Positions 24,442-36,638 of a stretch of 64,000 bases of DNA are shown piece by piece. Under the pieces are notes generated by a model. That model was given only the letters and a program-made list of their open reading frames with translations, was not told the origin of the DNA and made no database searches. How positions within the stretch are numbered: position 1 is the first letter of the stretch; every line of letters begins with the position of its first letter. A program made the position numbers and the translations under genes. The stretch lies in assembly GCF_030272615.1 (NCBI RefSeq), contig NC_081413.1, positions 160,826,849 through 160,890,848 of the forward strand, written 5' to 3'. This stretch comes from Cryptomeria japonica. Taxonomy: Eukaryota > Streptophyta > Pinopsida > Cupressales > Cupressaceae.

Positions 24442-27400
24442 TGTAATGCCCTGCCAGGAAACCCCAAAGGGTTTAAGTTAAAAACACTCAAATAGAGTGT
24501 AAATATTTTTCTTTTTATAATAATAGTTAAGAGTATTACTAATTTGTTACAACATTAAGATAATTAGGAGTTATCTAAAACTTAGATACCACATCGGAAG
24601 GCTAAACTAACCTAAGGAGTTTCCCAACGCGATTATGTAACCTTACTCCCAACTTGACACGCGACAAATGATCCAATAAACTGGATGACTTAGTTACGAG
24701 ATAATGCATTCAACATGGTCTTATGTATGTTCAATGAATTGACGTCTTAGAATTTTAGGAAGCGTTCATTTACTTTGGGTGGTTAGGAGGCTATTGCGAG
24801 GTTATTTACTCAATGCACTTTAATTCATAATTTCATTAGGAGGCCTCCCAAAAGGTTCAAGCGTTTAATATAATGAAGTTCATTCATTGTGTTTAGGGTA
24901 TCCATTCACAATTGATATCATCCTTTAATATTAAAAGTATGGCTAATAAGGTGAGATACATTCATTAAGGATTAAACTACAATTAATAGAGTGTGGTCCC
25001 TTCATTTGATTTCATGCATAGCCAACTAATGGGTTGTAGTTCTTTTATGGAGGATAAAATGTGAGTAGCCATAGAATTCATTCATTGAAGTTTTAATAAT
25101 ACTAATAGAGGGAGCTCGATTCATTAAGGTGAAAATGTATTAGGAACACATGAGTTCATTCTTTAAATTAAAATATAGTTAGCAAGATGAAATTCATCTT
25201 TACAGGATTAAGATATAAGTTCATAGTGACGTTCTTCCATTAGGATTAAAATACAATTATCTTATTGCATATCACTCTTTTTAGTTAAATGAAGTTAATA
25301 TGAGAGAGATTCTTTTACTAAGATTTAATGTATAAACAACTAATTGAATCCTTCCCTTTTCAGTTCATTTTTAGCAATCATAAAGAAATTCATTTATTTG
25401 GGTTATAATTATGGAAGGCTAGTTGAGTTCATCCTTTGTATAAAATTAATCTGATAAAGATTATTTGTTAAGATTAAAACATAAACAACTAAGTAAATTC
25501 ATCTGATAAAGTGAAATATAATTAACATGGCGATACTCATTTACTAAGGTAAGAAGGTAAATACCCATATGAGGTTCATCCTTTAAACTTCATCTTATAA
25601 TTTATAATATTAATTCTAACTTTTTTTTCCATTCACATTCGTTCCATTTATATGCTTAATAACAAGTTAATCCAATAATGTAACCCAGCAAGATTCTTTT
25701 CACTAATACTACTTTTAATTCACATTTTCAAAATACTTTTCCATAATCTCATTTACAATTTTTCATGAACCTGATTACTACATTTGTCAAGATGAATAAT
25801 TTTATGCACTTAGATTTAAATTCGTTAAATTCCCCACCATACACTTATACAAGAATACAACCATCCATGATAATTTAAAGCATAAAACAAAGTAAGCTAA
25901 CACATCGCATAACACAGATATGATCTCGGAGTTCACCCCTAAAGGGCTACATCTCCGGGTCTGCTCAACTGCAAGACCCCTCTGGCATTTAATATAGTTA
26001 AGATTACAAATTTACATGTCTTTTACATCTCCGCCCTTTAGGCGAACACATACACTATTCAACATTTACCTCAATTGATTATTACATAGTGATCCCTTTT
26101 AGAAGCGGGTCAAATTGAATCATAACAAAAAAAAAAAAAACCCTAGATTCTCTTTTTTGACGGTACCCTAACTAGGGGCTTGACCGACTTATGACCAAAC
26201 ACTAGCATATCAAGTCTTACCATTAATGTCAATCAAGTTTACCATATCTTTTTAACCATTAATGATGATCTAGTTTGTGGATTTGATAAATTAACTTTTA
26301 TTTAAAAATTCATATTAGTCCACCATTACTATTTAGTCCATGTTAATAATAAGTATTAACCCGAGTATGATGTAATCAATATGAAATTAAAAACTTGTAT
26401 TAAAGTATGGATTTACTAAATGTTGATTCTCTAAAATCCAAATATATTATTTAATAATCCGAGATTAAATAGTATAAGAAACTGAATTTAAAATTAAATA
26501 ATATCAAAGAAACTGAATTTAAATCCCTTATACTAATTTTAAATTCACTTGTTAATCTGATTCTTCTTTATTTTTTATATATTATATGCATATATTTATT
26601 TATTTCTCTTTAAAACAATTATATAAAATAAATAAATAATTAAAAATAAAATATAATAAACTTTTTTTTAATTTTCAAAAAAAAAAAGAGAGGGAAGGTA
26701 CCCACGTGGACACCCATGTGGGCCCCTCCCCTGGCAGCCCAAGCTACCATTTGGTAGTAGTTCGCTACCTCTGGTAGCGCTGCTACCAACTGGTAGCAGT
26801 TGCTACCAGCTGCCATGGGGTTTACAATTTTTTTTTTCTTTTTTTTTTTTAATTTCCTGGTTATAGCAAATAAAAACGGTGTAAAAGAAGAAGGATAACA
26901 AATCCCCTATGCACACCACACAGTCTAAGACAGGGATATAGGGCATTTTCCAGCATTCGCCCATTTTGAAAGAAAGTCACAGTCCATATATGTTTCCAGC
27001 AATCTCCCATTTTTTTTTAAGAAAATCACAGTCCATATATTTTCCAGATTGCTCAAAACCAACAACCAAACTGGGGATCTTTTTTTTTTTGAAATGAACA
27101 TGAACAAAACAACCAAAACAAAACGTAAAAACCCCCATTCTCCATTTATTGCAGTCACAACCATCTTTTTCTTTTTCTTTTTCCAGAATGTTATGGATTT
27201 AAAAATAAATAAATAGAAGAGTTGAAGAATAACCACCAAATCCAAAACAATGTTTGCATTCCATTTTCCACTCAAAAATCCATCAAATAAACAAAAGGGT
27301 GGGTTGGAATCCTACCTTCAAACGCATTCCGGGAAGAGTTTTGATGAAGAGCTCCACCTGCAACTCAAATCAAATCTCCCTTTTCTCCCAAAATTTCCCC

Positions 27401-28673
27401 CAAAAAGCTTTCAAGAAAGAACCCCCAAAAACATTTCCAAAAACTAGGTTAAAAATGAGAAACCCTATTTTTGCCCTAATTTTCAATTTCGAATTTAGGT
27501 ATTTTTGTATTTTTAAAATAAAAGAGAATGAGAATGGAAAATTTTTCCTTTCCACTATTCAATACATCTTATCACTTTTCTAATTAAAATTAAAAAAAAA
27601 ACTTCCATTTCTTATTTAACTCTAATTTTAAATTTCTTTGTATTACTTTAGCCAACACTTTATATTTTGAACTATTAACAAGGATAACGCATTTTGATTA
27701 ATTTAAATTTCCAAAAAAAATCAATCTTTTATACTATATTAACTTTACAAGCAAAAATAATAATAATTTCTTATAAATAATAAAATTTACCCTTTATATT
27801 CCAAAATGCGAAAGTGATAACTTATTTCTATTTCCTCATGACTTTAAATCTTTCCTTTCAAAAAAACGCATAACTAATTGAATTTCGTTATTATTAAAAT
27901 TAACTATTAAACTAACTCGCTATAACATAATAAAGCGACCTTTTTAAATAAATGACTAATCTCATGAAGGAGATCTATTTATTCTAATTTTCTCAACCAC
28001 AAATGCGTAAATGAGCACATTAATTCAAGTTAACTACTTTAACCTTGCTACAATTATAAATTAAAGCGATCTCTTTAAATTAACGATTAATCATATAAAA
28101 GAAGCTACCTATTTAAATTTCTAATTTACTAATGCATACATCTACTCATTAAATCGAATTAAATACTTAGGATAACAAACTCCACTTACCCCGCACAAGG
28201 CACACAAATCGAGAGAACGAATCACATGACATGCAACCCAATGAAAAGAAAGCCCCACGAACCACACGTGACGCTCACCTGCCCATGGCTAAGGCAAGAC
28301 GAGAGTTTTATGACCACCAAATCCGAATTCTAAGGATGAAGGAGGTATACTCAACCCTGCAAATCCCAAAGAAGATGAACCTTGCCCTAGGCGGTGTTGT
28401 ACCTGCAATCTCCTGCACCCATGAATTCATGCAAGCATACATATACATATACATATTCAATGAGGGCGTTAGCTCAAGATTTATCACCAGGGTTAGGAAA
28501 CAATTACATTTACACAAGAATCGATGCAAGAGCACAATAATAGATATGCACAATCATTTATATTATCTAAACTACACATTGCATCGTGGTTAACCTACCA
28601 TTCAAGAATGCCACATAGGAAGTCAATCAAGGTCAAACGGGTTTTACAAGTCTGACTAGGGTAGGGCATGATA
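24442..28673 (+). mobile_element. Solo LTR B, giant (4.2 kb), probably Ty3/gypsy
   Basis: Starts TGTAATGCCCTGCC and ends GGTAGGGCATGATA, flanked by perfect GTGGA copies at 24437-24441 and 28674-28678. Same family as solo LTR A in opposite orientation. It is AT-rich and non-coding, with poly-A/T runs, a CATTCATT-rich repetitive zone (about 24700-25560), a GGTAGC/GCTACC block (26745-26815), and the box CCCACGTGGACACCCATGTG near 26700. No polymerase motif or primer-binding site. Frames near 27250-27583 and 28231-28593 show no known domain. Confidence 0.82.
26745..26815. repeat. GGTAGC/GCTACC block in solo LTR B
   Basis: AAGCTACCATTTGGTAGTAG and following units (TGGTAGCGCTGCTACCAAC, TGGTAGCAGTTGCTACCAGC) form overlapping inverted repeats. 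Equivalent to 16608-16812 in solo LTR A. Confidence 0.8.
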
Positions 28674-30505
28674 GTGGATGAGAACCTTGGGAAGGAAATT
28701 AGAGCATATGGTTATGGTGATGGTCAACATATTGTATTGACTCCTATTCAACCTGAAGAACCTAAGAAGATGGATCCAGTAGAGACTGTTAATCTGGATG
28801 TTGCTGCTACTTGTGAAGATATTCAAGAACATGAAAATTAGAACAAACAGAAGACTCTGAGGTATGTAAGATTGAATTATTCTGAAAATCATATTATTGG
28901 TGATAAGAATAAAGGTATAATGACTAGAAGAAGGTTAGCCACTGAAGAAGTATGTTTGATTTCTAAAGTTGAACCTAAAGATGTTGTTGAAGCTTGTAAA
29001 GATGAAAATTGGATGAGAGCTATGGAAGAAGAGTTAGATCAGATTGAAAAGAATAATACTTGGGAACTTGTGCCTAGACCTAAGGATAAGAATATTATTG
29101 GTACTAAATAAGTATTCAGAAACAACTTGAATGAAGCTGGTGAAGTTGTCAAAAATAAAGCTAGACTGGTCTGCAAAGGATATTCACAACAAGAAGGAAT
29201 TGATTATGAGGAGACTTTTTCTCTGGTTGCTAGACTTGAAGCTATTAGACTTTTAATTGCTTATGCTACTTATAAATATTTCAAGGTATATCAGATGGAT
29301 GTCAAATCAGCCTTTTCAAATGGTGATCTAGAGGAAGAAGTTTACATTGAACAGCCTGATGGATTTTCATTATCAAATGATGGAGACATGGTATGTAAGT
29401 TGAAGAAAGCTCTTTATGGATTGAAACAAGCTCCTAGAGCCTAGTATGCTAGATTAGAAAAATACCTGATGAAACTAGGATTTACCAAAGGTGCTGCTAA
29501 CAGTAATCTGTATTTCAAGATTGAAAATGATAACATCATGATTGTTGAAGTCTTTGTTGATGATATTATATTTAATGCTGATGATGACTTGAGCATGAAG
29601 TTTGTCAGTGATATGAAAAAAGAATTTGAGATGTCTATGATTGGTGAGATGAAGTTCTTCTTGGGTTTGTAGATTGCACAAACAGGAAAAGGTATATTCA
29701 TATCTTAAACTAAGTATGTGAAGGAATTGCTAAAGAAGTTTGGGTTAGATGACTCCAAACCGGTTGGAACTCGTATGGTGACTAGTTGTAAATTGTCTAA
29801 AAATAATGAATCTTCGAAAGCTAATCAGGGTTTGTACAGATCTATGGTTGGTGGACTGCTATATCTTACTCAGACTAGGCCTAACATTATGCATGTTGTG
29901 CGTATGGTTGCTAGATATCAAGTTGATCCAAAAGAGAGTCATGTCACTATTGTAAAGAGGATATTCAGATACTTGAAAGGAATTGTGGATTATAGTTTTT
30001 CATATCTGAGGAATGATGATTTCATGTTATGTGCCTACACTGATGCTGATTGGGCTAGTGATGTAGATGACCGGAAGAGGACTATTGGTGGAGCATTCTT
30101 TTTAAGTAATAAGTTGGTTTCATGGGATAGAACGAAACAAGATTCAATATCCTTATCTATTGCTGAAACAAAATACATTGTTGCTTCTAGTAATTGCACT
30201 AAAGTAGTTTGGATGAAGCAAATGTTGAAAGATATCTGAGTTATTCATGATGAGCCTACTGTTATTTAATGTGATAATTCTAGTGCTATCAACATGTCAA
30301 AGAATCTAGTACAACATTTGAAGACTAAGCATATATCAATCAAATATCATTACTTGAGAGAAAAAGTTAGTGAGGAGAAGGTGAAGCTAGAGTATGTATG
30401 TACAAAGGAACAAATAGCTGATATTTTCACTAATCCTTTGCCTGCCGATACATTTGTCTATTTGAGAGACAAGTTAGGGGTATCCACGCCTCCTGATGAA
30501 AACTA
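28674..30505 (+). pseudogene. Ty1/copia reverse transcriptase-RNase H part (copia-3)
   Basis: After B the frame resumes with a linker, then NHIIGDKNKGIMTRRRL near 28885. The reverse transcriptase (28950-29700) has [20 protein letters not shown] and the catalytic FVDDI at about 29552-29566. RNase H (30030-30480) has DADWASDVDDRK, CDNSSA and YVCTKEQIADIFTNPLP. Nonsense codons occur at 29109 and 29443, both in place of conserved Trp (GTK*VF, RA*YA), and at 29670, 29706, 30237 and 30267. Better preserved than copia-2 but not functional. Confidence 0.9.
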
Positions 30506-30746
30506 GATGCATTGAGTTGCATCAATCCGATGGATTTCATAACCTTATTCTTTTATCCAGATTGATGAGTTGGTGTTGCTCCTCTGCTAAAGTAGTTTGT
30601 GTTTTGAGGAGAGAGATTTGTATTTCATATTCAAAGGGGGAGAATAAGTTTGGTTATTTGATTTGAGCTCTTTGGCATTGTTGTCAAAGGGGAATAGAGA
30701 TCATGTGAAAAATTGCTTCATCTATCTTGATCTTAGGGGGAGTTTG
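30506..30746 (+). promoter_or_regulatory. copia-3 3' untranslated region (left part)
   Basis: Contains purine tracts TCAAAGGGGGAGAATAAG near 30631, TTGTCAAAGGGGAATAG near 30680 and CTTAGGGGGAGTTTG near 30731. It is cut by Z after GTTTG (30742-30746) and continues at 42804. Confidence 0.7.
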
Positions 30747-32350
30747 TGATGCAGAGGGTTTAGTGGGTCAAGAATATTTATGACAGTATGCTTGTTAAAT
30801 GCTTCAATCTCCTTGTTTCTACCAAGTGTTCTAAAGGCACCTCTATGGATATAAAAAGGCAAATCACAAACCAACACTTGCCAATGACTTCCAAGGTTCC
30901 CAAACACCTACTTCCACCTATTATGATGAGAAACAACTGATTCCAAAGTCTCAGCCATCCTTTAGGCATGCAAACCCAACTATGCACTCTATTCAACCTA
31001 CTAGCCCAATTAGGCCTCCTGGGACTGTTTTTGTCACTTTTCTCCAAACTTTTCCAAATAAAACTCTAAAAAAATAACCTTTTCAAATACCCATTTAGGA
31101 GTACTACAACATATCAAAAACTCACATACAGTTGTTTTGGATCAAACTTGTTCTTTTGAGACTGTGGACTATTTTTTAGGTGCAAATTACCCCACTTTTA
31201 CAAAGGAAGTATGAAAAATAATTATTCCCTAGCCCTTAAACTTTCAAATGACTCCAATAGAAGTAATATATGGTTTATTTGGCTCTATGAACATTTTTTA
31301 TGTACAAACCCCAAAATCCTCACCAAATCATGCCTAAAACTAGGGCCTTCTTGTTCAAACCCCAAAACTCACTTCTAGACCTTGCCACTTGGTATCCACC
31401 ATGAATTTATCATCCCCTAATACTTGTTCAAACTACCTCCTTAAGGTATATCATCTTCTGCTACAAGTTAGCCACCATTCCAATGCTCTCAACTCCACCA
31501 AACTCATGGGATATCCCTGCAACTTTCAACCTCCTTGCACATTTTATGTTAGAATCATATGGTACATGTTAGAATAAGTCCATTCTATGAGAATCAAGAA
31601 TTCATTCATAGAATGGACCAAGTTCCTTGGTTGAAACTAAAACTATGTTAAGAAAATACCAAAAACCCTTCACCTAGTCAGCAATAAAATGATAAATCAG
31701 AATGTTCAAACCCTCAAGATCACTTATAAGATCATAAGAACACTCATAGTCCAGGACTACTTCATCAATTATGATTATTCAATCTGATCTAACAAAAGAT
31801 CTTACAAAAAAAAAAAAAAAATTGCAAGAAATCTAACTTGTATTGCTTTTCTTGTAGCAATCCGTACAATACCCTTCAACCCCAACAAAATGCCATTCCA
31901 AGGTTTTATAACAACCTCTCCTAACCTCCCAAAATGACTCCAACTAGTATTGAGTGTAAAAAACTCATTAAACAACTTGATTTACCCATTCCCTCCAAAA
32001 ACTAACTAACCATTGAAGTTTAAATTTTTTGAAATAAAACCTTATTTTAAAAGACTCCTAAGCACTCCTAGACTCTTGAACAATTGTTGTATCCTTTTAG
32101 GATTTATTACATCATTGATGAATTTCTAAACACTACTTGACCCACTTTCCATTACATTGTGTTTGTGTTTTTAGGTCCTATGGTCCTCCTAGAACCATTA
32201 GGATCATTATATTTGATATTCATTTTTACATCATGAAAAGTCATTATAGGCCTTAGAACCTCATAATTGATCTTTAAAACTTCATTTGCTCCATCCTTAG
32301 TCTTTGTAGCTTTGATGTCTCCAATCTTCCCCTGAGGTGCTCCTGCACCA
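30747..32350 (-). repeat. 3' LTR of element Z
   Basis: On the minus strand it starts TGGTGCAGGAGCACCTC (32350) and ends ACCCTCTGCATCA (30747). It matches the second LTR across its length, e.g. ATTTATGACAGTATGCTTG versus ATTTATGACAATATTCTTG. The short frame 32152-32505 runs across the internal/LTR border and is not a separate gene. Confidence 0.88.
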
Positions 32351-32717
32351 AACAAAAGACTCTTGTCCAAAGAGTGATCAATCCTACTCCAAACTTCTGA
32401 TGAAAATGTCTCCTGATTGTTGATAGGGAAAATGTACTCTCCAAGTGTGATCTTCCTCCTACAACCTGCTTTCATCTTATCATAAATATTAGTATCAAAA
32501 AACATATTTTTGGGTCCTTGTGTAGGACTTTGTGCTACAACTCTCCACTTCTTCCCATGTCTCTATTCTGATTTATTGTCCTCTACAAATTCAAAGGTTT
32601 AACTACATTTATCTGCTCCACCACAGGGCAATCAATGTCCCCAACCTTTATATTCTTGAAGTCCCAACCTTGTTGCTCTTTAGGACTGCTGTTTTGCTAC
32701 AACTTTGTTTGATCCAT

Positions 32718-34403
32718 TTAACTAGTATACTTTTTCTCATTACCCTGCTTGCACATCCTGATTTTGTCCCCAAAACAAATAACATTGTGTTCACTTTTCT
32801 CCTTACAAGGAAAAGGTGTTAAACTATATCTCTTGTTATCCTTATGCACCAAGTATACATTTGTATATCCATCATGTATAGTTCTCCTTAAATGTTGCCA
32901 TGGCCTACCCAATATTATGTGCCCACAAGTCATTGGTATAACATCACACAAAACCCTATCATGATATTGACAAATTGAGAAATCAACATATGCCCTCTGA
33001 CTAATCATCACATGCTGCTCTTGACTAACCCAAGTGACATTATAAGGATTAGGATGATCAAATGTCTTCAATCCCAATTTGTGCACCATATCATAAGAAA
33101 CAAGATTATCATGTGAGTCTGAATCAATAATCATCTTGCATATCTTACCTTTGCTCAAACATTGTGTGTTAAAAATGGATACCTGATTTGATGCTTGCTG
33201 CTGCAACTTGCCTTTGCTAACCATGAGGAAATCTCCATCCAGCACTGGACATGCTTGCAATGATTGCTTCTCTTCTTTCCTTTCTTCCTCTTCATATGTC
33301 AAATTTACTCTTTTATCCCTTCCTCTATCAGCTTCATCCCATTTAGGACATTTGAAAGAGGGGTGCCCAACTTCATTACAATGGTAACACCTGCCTATAA
33401 ATACATGTGACCCTCTTCCACTACCAAATCTGCCTCCTCCTCTATAGTTGTAACCACCTCTTTGCTCTGATGTAGAATCTTTATCCTTGCTATCTTGTCC
33501 TTGTGAATCATTTTTAGACCTGCCCCCTCTTCCTCTCATGGATCCTCTACCTCTATTGATACCTCCTTGTCTTTCTTGTTTTCTCTTCAACTTCTCCTCA
33601 GCCCTTATTGAAAGTTGAAAATAGTCTCCCAACGTTTGTGGAATACTCAATCCAATCTCATCTGGCAAATTGTACCTTAACCCATTCAAATACCTAGCTA
33701 CCTTTTCTTCTTCATCCTCTACTCCTCCCCTAATGCTCAATTTGTGAAATTGCTCCATGTATGTCATCACATCCATATCTCTTTGTTTTAAGTTTTGTCT
33801 CATCCTCTTTGTTTGTATAGTAAAATTAGATGGTAGACATTGTACTTTCATCATTGCTTTCATTCTCTCCCAACTTGTAATCTTGTTCAATCCTCTTGTT
33901 GTCCTCTCAGCCTGCATACCACTCCACCATGTCAATGCAGTTCCTCTCAATTTTGCCTTTGCAAATCTCACCTTCTTATCATCATCACTATCTTCCAACT
34001 CAAAGTACTTTTCTAGGGCCTCTATCCACCCTAGCACTTCCTCACTATCCATCCTTCCTTGATATATAGGTAAATCAACATGACCTTTTATTCCACCACC
34101 TTGGACTGCCTTTAGTAATCTTACCAACCTCCTCTCTTCAGGATCTACCACCTCTTCCCTATGCTCTTCGTGTCTTTCCCCTTCATCATGTGCTTCCACT
34201 TTTTCACTCACTTCCTCTCTCTTAGATTCTCCCCTTTCTTTCTATAAGGATTCAATCATTTCTAGTAGTTGTAATCTCTCTCTCTTTTGTTGTCTGTCCT
34301 CCCTATCCTATGCTGCTTCCAACCCCCTCTTTTCCCTCTTCTCTCTTTCAAGGGCTTCTCTCAACTCCTCTAGCTCCCTAGCCATTTGATTTTTAGGTGC
34401 CAT
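32718..34403 (-). pseudogene. Ty3/gypsy-like gag with aspartic protease remnant (element Z)
   Basis: From an ATG at 34403 (MAPKNQMARELEELREALER), interrupted by TAG codons near 34308 and 34244, then open from about 34211 (497 residues) to 32718. The gag core has LRGTALTWWSGMQAERTTRG and YMEQFHKLSIRGG; an Arg/Gly-rich tract follows near 33600-33440. The zinc knuckle CYHCNEVGHPSFKC lies near 33390-33350. The protease-like part has MIIDSDSHDNLVS near 33130-33095 (Asp-Ser-Gly changed to Asp-Ser-Asp) and HIILGRPWQ near 32910. The product would package element RNA. The gag half looks preserved while the protease centre is lost. It ends without entering polymerase sequence. Confidence 0.88.
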
Positions 34404-34437
34404 CTTATCAAAATCTTCCCTCAAAGGTCTACCCATG

Positions 34438-34449
34438 GCTCTGATACCA
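34438..34449 (-). other. Primer-binding site (element Z)
   Basis: Minus-strand TGGTATCAGAGC, initiator tRNA-Met type, three bases inside the LTR end at 34453. Confidence 0.9.
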
Positions 34450-34452
34450 AAC

Positions 34453-35194
34453 TGATGTAGAGGGTTTAGGGGTTCAATAATATTTATGACAATATTCTTG
34501 TTAAATGCTTCAATCTCCTTGTTTCTACCAAGTGTTCTAAAGGCACCTCTATGGATACAAAAGGGCAAATCACAAACCAACACTTACCAATGACTTCCAA
34601 GGTTCCCAAACACCTACTTCCACCTATTATGATGAGAAACAACTAATTTCAAAGTCTCAACCACCCACTAGGCATGCAAACCCAACTATGCACTCTATTC
34701 AACCTACTAGCCCAATTAGGCCTCCTGTGACTATTTTTGTCAATTTTTTCCAAGATTTTCCAAATAAAACTCAAAAAAAATAACCTTTTCAGATACCCAT
34801 TTAGGAGTACTACAACATATCAAAAACTCACATATAGTTGTTTTGGATTGAACTTGTTGTTTTGAGACTGTGGACTATTTTTTAGGTGCAAATTACCCCA
34901 CTTTTACAAAGGAAGTATGAAAAATAATTATTCCCCAACCCTTAAAATTTCAACAAAAGTGTAATATGACTCCAATAGAATTAATATATGGTTTATTTGG
35001 TTCTATGAACGTGTTTGATATACAAACCCCAAAATCCTCACTAAATCATGCCTAAAACTAGGGCCTTCTTGTTCAAACCCCAAAACTCACTTCCAGACCT
35101 TGCCACTTGGTATCCAATGTGAATTTATCATCCCCTAATATTTTTTCACATAAAAACACTACATCCTTAAGGTATATCTTCTACTGCTACAAGT
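34453..35194 (-). repeat. 5' LTR of element Z, internal-side part
   Basis: TGATGTAGAGGGTTTAGG onward parallels 30747-31440 of the other LTR. It is interrupted at 35195 by copia-4, after CAAGT (35190-35194). The remainder is 41924-42803. Confidence 0.9.
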
Positions 35195-36262
35195 TGTTAG
35201 GACCCGGAGGCAACTAAGAGGGGGGGTGAATCAGTTGTCTATTAATTTCAACCCAAATATAACTTAATCAAACTTGATACATAATACCGGTAAACCAAAC
35301 TTAATTCCGGTTAATAGTTTAATAGTTAATATTAGTACCAGTGAAACTCAATCCATATAATAGAAAGAGAAACAACATCCACAACACATAACACAAAGAT
35401 TTGTATGTGGAAACCATGCAAGGGGAAAAACCAAGGTGGGAAACCTTACCCACAATCGGATGATACTACTGCAGATAGTATGTGTATACAAATGGGGTTC
35501 TGCACATGTAGAAAGGCCAACCGCCTAGAGCTCACTGCTCAATCACAAAATAGGAGTCACACTGACTACATTTGGATGATCAAATCTAATGATAATGTAC
35601 TGCTCAAAGTAGCATCTCCAATGTTGGATTCAGTACTGGTTAAGCTCTGATAATCTCCTTCTCTATGGTTTGCTCATATGATCTTCAATATTCACACATA
35701 CCATGTTACAATACCACAACCATATACCGTTATCTTCCTTCTACCTATTTCATATCATCTCACAAATGAGATTTTACATATATACCAAAACCTAAGACCA
35801 AATGTGTAGGTCGGCTAATAAAGAATATTACAATTAAATCAATTATAGATAAGTCAAGATGTGATGCATCATGTCGGTTCAATGCAATTACAACAATATC
35901 CAATTGATTAAATCATCTCCATAACATGTCATGTTGATCTGGAAAAGATAATGCATGTCGGTCCATAACCTAAACCAATTTGCCGGTAACAGCAAATATG
36001 TCAACCCAATTAGACCAAAAACCAGAATACCAAAACCAAGTGTCCAGACCATGTCTTCAACATAACCAAGTGATCTCAATATGATAACAAGTCATTCTCA
36101 GTGCCACTGAATAATATAATCTATCGGTGAACAATATACCGATGACTGTGCATAAGTCACTGAACTTATCGGTGAACATAACCAAAGATCTCCAGAAGGA
36201 TAAGTGTTGATAAGTGTTGACATCAATGACAAAACCAATGCAACACATCCATAATACCAACA
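35195..36262 (-). repeat. 3' LTR of copia-4
   Basis: Plus-strand reading starts TGTTAGGACCCGGAGG and ends CATAATACCAACA. It contains the ATGTGGAAACC...GGGGAAAAACC block near 35406-35430 and GAGGGGGGGTGAATCAG near 35219. Confidence 0.92.
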
Positions 36263-36638
36263 ATCTCCCCCTTTGGCATTGATGGCAACACAAGATGGAA
36301 AAACATCTAAGTGCCAAAACAGAATGCCAAAAACCAAAAACCAACAATCTCCAAAATGGATCAATACCTGAAATCAAATACAAATGCAGAGAGTATATAT
36401 CACTCCCCCATAAGTAATCTCTCCCCAAAGGATAACTTATTTTTCTATAGATATCTCTCCCCCTTTGACATCAAATGCCAAAGCAATATAAATACTAGAT
36501 AAAACTAATTTATAGAACCAATTACAATAACCAATTGTTATAACCAACTACTTCCCCTAAGAAGTGGCTCTCCTCCATCAAAGCCAGAAAATAGGTTTCT
36601 CTGTTAATTTTGTCGGTTTGATGCCAATCATTAGCTTT
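36263..36638 (-). promoter_or_regulatory. copia-4 3' untranslated region with polypurine tracts
   Basis: Read on the minus strand, purine runs occur next to the LTR (plus-strand ATCTCCCCCTTTGGCATTG, 36263-36281), and again near 36420 (CTCTCCCCAAAGG), 36455 (TCTCCCCCTTTGACATC) and 36551 (CTTCCCCTAAG). The first is the likely plus-strand primer. Confidence 0.75.

Noticed and set aside
24700-25560. CATTCATT-rich zone as a satellite or CRISPR-like array
   Set aside because: The CATTYATT motif is frequent but irregularly spaced, with no repeat-spacer order.
32152-32505. 117-codon frame as a separate gene of Z
   Set aside because: It crosses the internal/LTR border and the LTR part is repeated in the other LTR; no domain.
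32718-34403. Integrated plant pararetrovirus for the gag-like frame of Z
   Set aside because: LTRs, TSD and an initiator-tRNA primer site show an LTR retrotransposon; there are no movement- or coat-protein features.
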